Assembly: GCA_035582835.1 (NCBI GenBank)
Contig: JAYKAV010002442.1
Span: 654,868-718,867, forward strand
Reading direction: 5' to 3'
Length of the DNA: 64,000 nucleotides
DNA from: Phoebastria nigripes
Lineage: Eukaryota; Chordata; Aves; Procellariiformes; Diomedeidae
Made by a program: the position numbers and the translations under genes. Under the pieces are notes generated by a model that was not told the DNA's origin, did no database searches, and was given only the letters and a program-made list of their open reading frames with translations. Shown piece by piece: positions 29,501-41,500 of the stretch (position 1 is the stretch's first letter; each line of letters begins with the position of its first letter).

Positions 29501-32500
29501 AGATGGTGACTCTGCAGACCGCGTCTGCCAGGCTCCAGGACCTCCACACCGCGCCTGCCTCCGCCCTCACNGAGTACCTGGGACGTCCAGGTCGTCCCCA
29601 TTCCTCTCGCTGTCTCCGTCCTCCTGCCCGTCTGCGTTCTGCTGGGTGTGCTGCAGGCTCAGCTTGTGGCAGACCTCGAACGCCTGCCCCACAGTCCGGA
29701 CGATGCGCATGGCTTGGCTCTGCAGCGGGCGAGGAGAGGAGGAACATAACCTCAGCTGCCCCTGCCTGGTGCCCTCCCCAGCCTGGCCAGGCTCTCGGGG
29801 GTCTCTGTGCGCTGCCGCAGGGACGGAGCACAGCCGCAGGCACCAGAGCTCAGATCACCGCAGTGCTCTGGGCTGCCTGCTGCAGTGCAGTGCCATGAGG
29901 TCCTGCCCCAGCCATCCCACCGAGACCCCCGACGGCAGGATGAGCATCCTGACACCTTTACCTTCTTCTTGGATTTGAAGACGTTGCATCTGAAGACATT
30001 GCTAGACCCATCCCTGGCAATGTAGCTGAAGATCTTTAGGTCCTGGGAGTCGTGCGACACGTAGAATATCCTGCAGGAAAGAAAGGAGGGGAGGATATCA
30101 ACGTACCTATTACCCACATGCCCAGGGGACTGCCAAGGCCACAGCCAGAGCTTCCCCGGGCACTGGGTGCTGGCAGATGCCCAGCCTCTGCAGCACATCC
30201 CTGCTAAAGCCCATCAGAAATTTTTTTTGGCAGTGATTTTGCCTCGGCTGGGAAAATTAGCCTGCTGACTCAGCAGCAGCAAGCATTTTGCAAAGGCAGC
30301 ACGGGGCTTTCTCTGCTCAGCCCCCAGGGACAGAGCCGGCGGCCCAGGAGCCCTCCAGGGACCGAGGAGAGCAAACCTCACTCCTCTGCCTTGCCTGTTC
30401 GGAGAGCTGGCCTCCTCGCTTGGGCACCAGCCCCAGCCAGCATGCCACCCCCTCCCCGGCATGGCTGGGGCCCTTCCTCGCTCCATTGAGCTTCCCTGGG
30501 ACACAGACGCCCCATGCTCTTAGCTTTTGCCAGTGAGATGGAGGAAAAGAGCTGGGGACTTTTGGAGAGCACAGCAAGCGAGGGGAGCTGCCCTCCGTGG
30601 GGACAGCGGCAGCTCTCCGTGGTCATTCCCCAGCATGGTGCCGGCATGGTGTGGGGTAAGTGGCACGGCAGAGCCATGCAAGCCTCCGTCCCTTCAGCGG
30701 GCAGGCTTACCTGTAGATGGGATCGTGCATGACGAGCATTTTGTTCTCATCCCAGGCCCATTCTTTTTTCTGCAACAAAAGAAGCTGAAAATGAGTACGT
30801 CAGACGCTGCCCTTGAGAGCAAGAACAGGGCAGACCCACTCCAGGGACAGACCCGGGAAGTGCTTGTCACAGCTCTGCTGCTGCTTCCCTGCGACCCTTT
30901 GCCGAGGGCTGGATCCTGCTGGGGCTGGCGTTGTCCCACACCACCTCCCACGGGGCCCCCCAAGCCCCTTCTACATTCGCATCAGGACTGGCTCTGCCAT
31001 CCTGCAGGAACATGGCTCATCCATGGCTGATCGAAGCCCATCCCTCCCTCTCCCAGCCCACCAGAGTTTCCCAGAAATTCAAGGACCCTGCAGGTCCCTG
31101 CACCACAAGGGGAGGGCTCCCACTGCCGAGGCACCACTGCCGCAGGGACTGGGACTGCCCACCTTCTTCTTCTTCTTCAGAACGACCTTCACGCCATCCA
31201 CCGACACGATAAGACTCACTTTCTTCTTCTTGATGTTCTTGGCTTTAAACTCATACTGCGGGGGACAGGAGAAAACACCTGAATTAGCTTTCCTGTGCCA
31301 GGAAAGCCTCAGGGAGGGCTGAAGAGGCTCCGATGGGAAGGGACAAGAGGGGCAAGGAAAGATTTTCCTGACCCCGTGTGCCTCCTCAAACACAAGCACA
31401 TGCTCACATCAGCCTGCGCATCCATGCTAGGACAGGACAGGACAGGGCGCCTTTTTGCCCCGCAGTGTCCCCGTGCCCAGCATCTGGAGGAGCACACCCC
31501 GAAGCAATCCGGCCCCTGGATGGGGATAACGCTTTGCTCAGCCCAGGATGCTGCTGGGAATGTTACCTTGTGTTTCAGAGGCACCCGCCCTGCCCCTCCG
31601 AAGGGCTGTATGTCCCCGGAGAGGGACTGCCACCTCCCCAGCCCTGCCAGCCCCCGGGGCTCTGCAGCCTGGCTGGGTTTGCCCTGCTGGCTTGTGGCCA
31701 TTGCTGAGCTCTGGTAAGAGAAACCTCATTTCGAGTGGGGTTTTTTAGGCGCTTAGTATAAAACTGAACATGATTGCTGAGGACTCTGTGAACCTCTCCA
31801 GGGGAGACGGCATAATGCAATTACCCACTTTGATTAGAAGTCACTGGACAGGAAAAAAAACCAACAGGAACTTCCAAAGATCAGTGACTAAACACAAAGC
31901 TCTGGCCCAGCCCCAGGGAGAGAACGAGATTCCCAAAATCCAGCCACTTCTGCATTTAGAGTCTTGCAAGTGGGGAGGGGGCTGGCAGGGGAATAGGCTA
32001 GATAAGCCATTTAGGCTGAGCAACCTCCTGCTGTGGGACTTTTGGGGAGTCCCATAACCGGTCTACCATGGGTGCAACCACATCAGGTACGCGGTGTGCT
32101 GGTCCCACACACAGGGTGCTGTGCACAGCTGGGGGGACAGACCCTCTNCGCTCGCCCAGCGGCAGAAAAGCCCAGCTTCCCGCACCTCGCACGCCCGAGG
32201 AAGAGGAATTTAATTAATCCTCTCATTATTTCGCCAGTCTCTCCGCAGAGGGAGCACAGGGCAGGCGCCCCGATGCAAAGCCCTGCCTCCGGTCCACACC
32301 AAGCCTCCGTGTGACATTTCCAGCACTGCATGATGTATTAACTTTGGCAGCCAGAGCCAGCAGGCAGGAAAAGCTGCTGGCCCTGACCTGCGATCGAATG
32401 ATAAAAGACCTGAAAATACAATTCCTCAAAGCCATTTTAAAGTCGCCGATGGGGATGGGAGATACAGATGACTCAGAAAACAGCGGGGGGAATGCAGCTC

Positions 32501-35500
32501 TGCCCTCCCCAGTGCATAGACCAGGCAAGATGTGCAAGCCCACCCACCCCAGGGCTGAAGCCACAGTGATGGGCTGGAGAAAGCAGAGCTCAGGCTCCCA
32601 CCCTGGCTACAGCCAGCCTCAAAATCCCCAGCACATACCCATATGCTGCTTGCAGGGCTTATTCCTCATGGAGAAGGGCCTCACCAGAGTCCCTCAACCA
32701 AAGTGCCCACCGGGGTGGATTTCCAAGTCCCATCTCTCATATTCCCCTTCCCCATTGTTACAAGCAGAGGTGAAACTGCATCCGAGNGCCCCTTCTCTGT
32801 GCCTTGCTAAGACACCAGACCAGTACCGAGATCACAGCAGTGTGTCTGGTACCTAACGCTAAAGAAATGTCTTGATTTAGCCCTGAAAAGGTGAGCTCCA
32901 GCCTGGCTACCTTGGAGTAATTAACCCAGCACCTTCTGAAGCTCTGCATGTGATTTTTCCAGGAGCCGCGGGCTGAGCTGGATGCTCTCTGCAGCACCCA
33001 GAGCAACTGCACNGCACCTTGTGGAGCTGCAGCATGATTTATTGGTCCTAACGATCACTGATTATAAACATCAAGTTGCATTTCCGAGCTGCTGGAGCCA
33101 TGGCGTTTCTATTCTGGGCCATCCCAAGTGCTAATTATCACAGGCTTGGAAGAGACAACAACCCTGAAAAATATCTCAGGGTTAGAGAGACTATTTTTAG
33201 CCTGCTTTTTTGGGTGAGTAACAGCCCCAGGACAGCAATGCAGACAGGCCAGGATGTTTCAGCAAAGATGCTACCCAGCCCCAGCATAGGTTTCAGGGAC
33301 AGAATCAATGCAGAGCTCCTCGGAGAGGCTCCCGCAATCCCTGGCTGCAGGCAAGGGATTCTGCCCGGGCTCGCCCCGAGCCTGGCAGAGGGGAGTGCCA
33401 TGGGGAAAGCTGTTTTGCCTCTGCCACGCTGAAGCCACAGTCCCCTTGTGCTGACGGCTGGCGGCAAAACTCCAGCAAGAACCGACGGGAGCAAAGTCGT
33501 CAAATTCTCAGAAGAGCCAACCAGCCAGATTTGTTAAGCCCTTGCATAAATCCAGGCCTTCATCCCGACGCCGAGGCGAGAGCCAAGCTCCTTTGCAGGT
33601 CCGAGCCATGTGCTTAGAGCGCTATTGCACACCCTGCCCCAACCGGAGCTCGTTAGTGCAATCACTCCAACGAGTGCAGACGCTCTTTGGGATACATTTC
33701 CCATGCAGCAAAGCGCAGCTCTAGCCAATAAACCGCTCATGAACACATGCCCACTGGGGCTCTAATGAAACACTAACCGTAATTTAGTAACAAATTAGCG
33801 GGGAAGAGGATCAATAAAATGGCAATTCAGCCGAGCCACCTCTCGCATCCCTGGGCTGCGCGGGGCAGGCACGCTGAGTCCCACAGGCCAGCAGATGCAT
33901 TGCTGATTTTGGGGGGCTTTCAAATTTGAGTTTGGGTAAATAGGTGCAAGAAGGGAGGAAAAGCACCCAGGAGAGAGGGGCAGCAGACCAAACCGAAAGG
34001 GAGTATATACCGCTCTGCAGAGCTCAGCAGGGCCATCAACACCGTTCGTGTGCTGCTTCACCCCTGCTTACAGCCACCGTGTGCGATTTGCTCTACCTTG
34101 TTCACAAGGCTAATTTAGCAAACTAGAGGGATTTCACCCCAAGCAGTAGCTCTGGCTAAGGTCAAAGGAAGCATTAGGTTTGCACAGTTCCTTTAAGCAA
34201 GATTTGAGCCACGGAGACTGTAAAGGATGAACCCAAAACCGCACAGGGCAGAATCTGTGCTCAGACCTCCCGGCTCATGGTGCAGCAGTTCAAAGTAGCA
34301 GCAACCGCCCACCACCAGCCCCGCTCAGCGCCCTGTGCAGGGCAGCACCGCTCACTCACAGCCTGGCCGTGCCGGGACGCTGCTCGCCAGCTACAGCAGG
34401 AGAGAGGCACGTCTCACCGTGAGCCCTTGCACGCCCCAGCAACTGATGGTCGCAGTTCAGCCCCAGGCACCAGGAGAGGCACCAGCCCAGGCGCAGTACT
34501 CGGGGCTGGGCTGGGTACCCTGCACGCGCCCTGGCTCTCCCCAGCGCCGGAGGGGTAGCTGGTCCTACGCTGCCTCCTTGGACCTCTCCCAAGCAATGGC
34601 CAATCCTTTCCATTAGCAGACTACAGATGTCAGTATGGGTTTTTTGTTCCTGAAGACTGCTGGACATCTCAGATGGTCTCACCGACGTGCTGCACGTCAA
34701 CAGGACCTGCCCTTGCTAACGCCTGCCCTGCAAGCCTGTTTACTAAGGGGGCAATGGGAAACCTCTCTCCGTATGACCAATCGGGACCTCCCTGGCTTGG
34801 AGCTATTCTTGACCACAGCTCTGTCAGCCCTGGGCACGGAGACCTGCCGGGTCTGCCCACACTTGTCAACAACCCTCCTTCTGCTGTGAAATGGAGAGAG
34901 AAAGCTTAAGAGAGATGCAAAGCATTAGGGTTTTAGCTTTCCCTGTTGCTGAGAGGAGAGCAGAGGTGATGGTGGGGTGGGAAATGCCACCAAAGGGACT
35001 CTGAAACCGTCTGCACAGCCACAGCAACTGCCGCTGCATCCAAAACCCTTGGGCACCGGCTGACCCAGAGGAGAAGAAAACCCGTGTGCTTCCAGGGATG
35101 TTGGACCAATGCCATACAACCCTTGCCGGGAGCACACCCTGCATCCCCAAAGCTGCGATAAAAATCACACCATCGCTGCTAACGAGCTTCTCACCGAGCC
35201 AATACAAAACTGCGTGCTTGGCAAAGCAAAAGTGGGGTTTCTCAAAGCCACCAGTGTGGGACCCGCTCTGCTGCCGGGAGGGTTGGGGGCTGCTCAGGAG
35301 GAGCTTTGCAATGCATCGCAAGAGGAGCAATAGGAGTGCCTCTGCAATCGGGTGCAGGGAGCTGGGTGACAGCAATTCACCCCGCGCTCTCTGGATTCGG
35401 CATTCTGATTTTAGGTGACTACTTCAGGAAAAAAACCACATCTCCCTCCCTTGAGGGAACTCAGCTACCGAAGGCTCCAGTTTGGAGAGTTGAATCCCAG

Positions 35501-38500
35501 CCTACTGTTTAATAGAGAAATGATACAGAAATAATTCTCCAGCTTGGGATCAAGGAAGGAAAGAGGATTTGTGCAACTTCCCCATGGTCCCCTTTGGTTT
35601 CACACCACGTAGCATTTCACTGTATTACTTGTAACTAACTAAATGGTGTAATGGTCAGGAGCGTTTTCTTGGCCTTCGACCCAGGTAGTTTGCCCATCTT
35701 GGGCACGACTCTGGATCTTTAAATATCTGTAATAATACTACACGTTTGGGTCAATTATATTAATTATTGGCTATAGCAATGTGGCAATCCCAGAAGATAG
35801 GTAAATAATTTCAGGGAAATGCACAGAAAATGGAAAGAGCAACAGAGAAATCCGTCTGTTCCTGGACTTGCACAGCTCCGCAGTCGGTCTCCAACTGAAG
35901 CACTAAGCACTCTACTAAAATTTTTAAGCAAAGATTGGAAACGGACATTTCAGATATGCCAAAGTTTAAAAATAAAAGTATTCAAGAAAAAAAAAGTAAA
36001 GGTGGTCTTACTAATGAAAAAGAAGTATTGGATCACTTGTAAACTCCAACCAGCTACTTAGTGAACAAAGATTATCCCTTAATTTTACACTGCCCCCAAA
36101 AAACCATGTTCATTATCTCAATTAGAAAGGAAACCTCTATTTTGTCAGAGCACGAGGGCCTTACCATTGACCTCAGGTTAGCGGGAGTCTATTTTCAACG
36201 TCTGTCTTTTATACAGTTCACTATTTAAATAACTTTAGATGGAAAATAATGCCAGCTGGTGTATGCATCATTGCACAACACATTCCTCCTGGCAGAGTAT
36301 TAAAATTGCCCTTTCTGGAGAACAGAATAACATATGTTGCTTAATAGAGAGCGCATGTAACCTTGTCAGCTTAGAGTAAAATTATGTATGAATCTGAGTG
36401 CGATGGGTATGTGTGAAAAGCATGGAAAGCTCAGCGTCCTTAGAAACATGTCCCTGTCACACTGTTTCTACACGGTAAAAGTGTAAGAAAACTTGTAACC
36501 ACGCACTGCATGCGAGGTTAGGCAGATCAGGGAGATAATGTCTTTCTAGATTCATCATCCCCCCACATTCACAAGCATCTGAAAAAGGTTAACCTGAATA
36601 AAAATGCCCTCATTTCATTCCAGTCCATCTAAACCGCAGCAGTTACAGATTTAAGTCTGCCCACTAGCACTCTCCATCAGTAAGGGAAGCTACTGGGAAT
36701 GCTATACAGTCAGATTGGGCTAGCAGAATACAAATAAAGAGGAAAATTTTAATGGAAGTTCCCCTAAATGCATCAAGCTGTCCCTGTCCCCTTCCATCCT
36801 CTATCCCCCTCCTCCACAAAAAAAAAAAAAAAAAAGGTTTACAAGCTTGTTCTGGGGAAAGAGCAGTGGTCTGAGAATTCAATTAATAGGGAAAAGGCAA
36901 TTTCCACAAAACTCATCGCTACTCTGCTAGCTCGGGAGGCAGGGGAAAAAAATCTGCTATAACAAAAAGCATAGAAGGGGATGTATTTTTTGCCGGAAAA
37001 CTGTATTTCTTTGTGTTTATACAGAAAGGACGTGAAACTCTGAGCAAAGCCGGATCCCACNGAGCCACCTTTGCTGAACGCGAAGGGCTGGCTGGCAAGG
37101 ACCCTGCGACGTGAGCAGCCCGAGCTCTGCCCGCGATGGTGCCCGCCCGGCTCTCCCACAGCTCCTGCAGCCCACTATAACCACGGGAACGAAACCGCAA
37201 GTGCAGGGCTGGCAGGGGAGCGGGGCAGGGGCTGGAAGCCGGTGCCCACCTCCCTCGGCACCCCACGGCAGCTCCTCCTCGCAGCTGGCCAGCACAGCAG
37301 CTAATAAAATACCTTTAGAGTTAGACTTTAACCCAAGGTCAGCTCAGGCTAATGAAAGCGGGGAGACGTGGCAGACTAGCAAAGGCTTTCCCAGCGCTTT
37401 GGGTACTGTTCTCTTGATGAAGAATTAACTTATTACAAAATGACAGCTGAGCTGGAGTTCAATCGGCACAGGCTCCATGGCTCCAGGAATTAATGACTGG
37501 GCGGGGAAACCACATACCTCGCAATTTCTGCTGCTGAAAATACAAGGAATGAAAGTAAATCTCAGAAACGTGCAGGAGATCAGGCATAACCCGCAGGAGG
37601 GAAGCCTGAGAAACCTTCCTGGGATCCTAATAGCAGTAATTGGGAGGAACGGCAAACAACAGCACCATGCAGGGGATGAGGATTTTGCTTTACTGAACCA
37701 CACAAGGACACCAGCACCGGTGTCCTTGGACGATGTGCAGCCGCCCACGGGCTGTGCGGGAAAGGGAACCTGGGAGGGACACGGCCCTTTCCTGGGCAGG
37801 GGTGCCGAGCTGCCCTGGGGACAGGCATGGAAAGCAGGGAGCAGAAGGAGCAGGAAGGCAGTGCCTGCTGCCCGCTAGCCCTTCGTGGGGTAAGCAACAC
37901 CCAGAGCTCAGCGCTGGGGTCCTGGGGGAGTGCTAGGAGCAGACCACAGCCAGGAACATTCCTTCTGGTGCTTTGTTAGCGGGCGAAGCAGCATGACTTC
38001 CAGCGTTGGAGGGGCTGCAGCACGCCGAGGCAGGCAGCACGGTGAGCACAGGACCGAAACGTGCCCGTGTGTCCTGTGAATCAACAGTTTCTTGGGGCAA
38101 AAGGCTGGGAAAGCCCATGCGTAGGTAACGTACACACTGCACCCAGCTTGCCAGGTGCACAGGTGCTGTGCACTGGGACTGGCGGCATTACATATGGCAT
38201 GCGGCAAATGCAACCGTGCCTGATAAGGACAGGCAAGCTGCAATGCCACTGTGCAGGGTGAGCCAGAGATCTTGTTAGAATCAGGCAGCACAAGCCCAGG
38301 CACACTTCTGCAGGCAAGGAAGAGGCACAGAGAAAGGCTTGCCAATGAGTTTCAGCAGGGAGCACTGGCCATCCAAGAGGAGCCTAACCATTTCAGCTAA
38401 ACGAGAGAACACGACCAGTACCTCTAAATACAGCAGCAGAAAGAAAAGAGCACTGGAGAGGAAAAGGGAACAATTTAAAATACAGCTTTGGCACAGTAGC

Positions 38501-41500
38501 AAACAAAGGCAACCTGGCCAGGAGGTGTCTCGCAGATTGGAAGAGTCCCCAAGCATCCAAGCCACAGGGATCTGGGAACACTGGGGTGCAGGCGAAGACC
38601 CCTGCAAAAGGGTTGCATCAGGTGATGGCTAGCTGTCAGCGAGGTCCAAGCCCTGCAGGGAGCCGTGCTCTCAGCAACCAGCACCAGTGCCTGCTGCTGT
38701 GTCCAGCTCTGTCTGTCCAGCAGACAGCTGGGCATGGTCTGCCATGCAGCAGGGAGCAGAGGCAGCACCTCTCCCGAGAGCCCGGCTGTCAGGCAGGTAT
38801 GGCAGCAGAGCACCAGAGGTCCTGCCCACGGGGTACCCAGGCCTGCAGCATCACTCCCTGCCACTGCCCTCCAGCTGTGGGTTGCTGCCCCAAAAGCAGA
38901 AAAGCACCTGCCAGCCTGCTCCGGCCCGCATTTCCCTCGTGCATCGCCCCAGCTCTACTGGGGCAGCAGCAGATGTCGGGGGATAAAGCAGCTGGAAAGC
39001 GGGATACCTCCCAGGAGGGTGGTCAGCTTCATTCAAGAGGCATTTCTGAACAAGGCTTCAAAATATCTGACAGTCCACTGTTTCTGGGCTGTGCTTTAAG
39101 CCCACAGGGGACTCAAGCTTGTGGAGGGGAGTACGCTGGAATACCTGCTTAGCCTACTAATCTGATCAGCAATAAATAGACTAAAACCCATTTTTAGAAG
39201 ACTGCCTTAAGCCGCCCTAGCAAAGTGCTGTGCTGCTGCCTATGTCTATCGAGGACTCCCCTTTGCCACCGGCATGCAATCCCATTGTGGCTCCAGTGAG
39301 GACACGCTATCACCCCGATTCCCGCATGCAGCTGTAAGGTACGTGCCCAGCTGCAGGCATGCCCACGCATCACACATCGCCGGCTGCTCCCCCGTGGGGT
39401 GCCAGCAGCACCTCCCTCCTCCCTCCCGGGGCCAGGAGAGAAAGAGGCAAGGGCAGCAGGGAGATTTGGGGATCCCCACGGTGCAATCACTTTGCTTGTG
39501 CTCCCCTCTCCTGCCGCCAAAACCTGGGACAAAACCAGCTTGCAGCGCTCGTGCCCGCAGAGNGGATGGCTCCCATCGCAGCTCACGGAGCTGTTTGAAG
39601 GCAGGACCAAGGTTCCCACCGGCTCCATCGGCAAACCGCTGGCACCGCATGGGCAACACCCCTGCCATCCTGCCAGCTCGGGTTTGAGCTGCTCCTCAGG
39701 CTTGAATTTCCCACGTCATCCTGCCTACACCCCAATGCTGGTGGTTTTGCCAGTAGCTAGACTTTAATCAAAGGGCATGGTAATTTGGAAGGGGGGGAGG
39801 AGTAATGAAGTATTGGATGCTTGTTCTTGGGCTTAACGATGCTTTTTAAAACTCTTCCACAGTTCCTCAGAGTTTGCATTTGCACATATGGGAAAATGCA
39901 GCTCTGAGCTGCATGTGTTCATCTGAAATAAGATACGATTTTGGTTTGTGCTGACAAGGTCAGTGCCTATTTTCCCATCCAACTTCAGGTTTAATTTGGT
40001 AACCGTCTGTGACGGTTGCGAGCACTGATGGGTATAAATGGGAATCAGTCTAAAAATACCCATGTTGTGAGAACAGCGGAGCAGAGTTAAGGTTGCCGCT
40101 TTGAAACAATCCCTGCATCACAGCATACCCATTTATCACACAAAATATGTTTTCCAATAACATTGAATATTTCACAATAAATTCCTTCTGCTCAGTTTGC
40201 TATTTCCTACCAGATAGCTGCCTCGATCCACTTCCTCCAACCTCCTCTCACTACCTCCAAGTTTCTCGAGTTGAGCTGGCAAAATGGGACACGTACACAA
40301 GCCATCTTCAGTCCAAGCAGCTTCAGAGGAGCCTCAGAAAAATCACAACTGGTAAAAATTAAATCAATATCAATCATAGAGTTAAAAGGGTGAAGTTCCT
40401 CTAGGTAACAGCTTATTCTCACCCCCTCTTTTGCAGACATCCATTTACAAGAGGATTTACCTCCCTTACAAGAAATCCTCAGGGGTTCCACAGCTCCCTG
40501 TCCCAGTCTTAAAGTGTTATGGTTTTTTTTTTTTTTAAAAAAAACCTTAAAATCAGAGATTCCAAGGAGACCTTAGACACATCAGTGTATCCCCCCCTCC
40601 CAAGGCCGCTTGCCCCACTGCCCAGGGCTGCTCTGCGTGTGCAGGGAGACGGGCTGCAGCAGCACGGCGCACACCAGGGATGCAGCCAGCGGTGCAGGAG
40701 CACACTTCCCAGCAACATCCCTCAGCTCCACCCAGCAGCTCATCAAAGCCAACAACAGGTCCCTGTGCACGTGTCATTGTTCACTTCATTAGGGATTAAC
40801 TACTACCGAGCTTCTAAGAGAAAGCTGGGGACCCTGTCCCACCACAGCCATATCATTTCTCCCCCAGCTTGGGCACACGCAGAGACGGCTCCGAGTGGGA
40901 GCAACCGCTCGTGGGCTGGGAAAAGCAGCGCTTCTCAGCCAGGCGTGAAGGTCGGTGGAGACTGTGCCACAGGCTAGTCCTCAGCCTCGAAAACATCTCT
41001 AAACCCCTTTCAGAAGTCCAAGGAAGCGATAACAGCACGGACCNGACCTGCGTGGGATGTGGCAAGCTCCCACCTGTCTTCACACGCTGCCGTCTCCGAT
41101 GACCGAGCGCGGCGCGTGCGAATTAACCAGTGCGTGGGTGCGTATGGGATACTGGTCGAACTGGTTGCAAAAACAACCAGGCTTTGAGCTGCTGCCTTCG
41201 GTTAAGGAAAACAAGGAGAGGGCTCTGCGCGCATCTGCAGGCACTGCTTTTGCACTGCTTTTCACAGCCCTGGAGATACAAGACAAGAGATGAGCTGTAC
41301 ACGTTTTAATATTTACCACCTGTTGCTAAAATAAGCAGAAGCACATTCCTTGGAAACCCCACATCTGACTGGAATTTGTGGTATTTTTAATTAGCTGCGC
41401 ATTGGTTCGACCTATGCAGGCAAAGGCAGCGGGTGCGCAAGCTGTTTGGTGACGGCTCCTTGCTATCGCCCTTTGAAGAAGGTAAGAAGCTACAAGAGCC

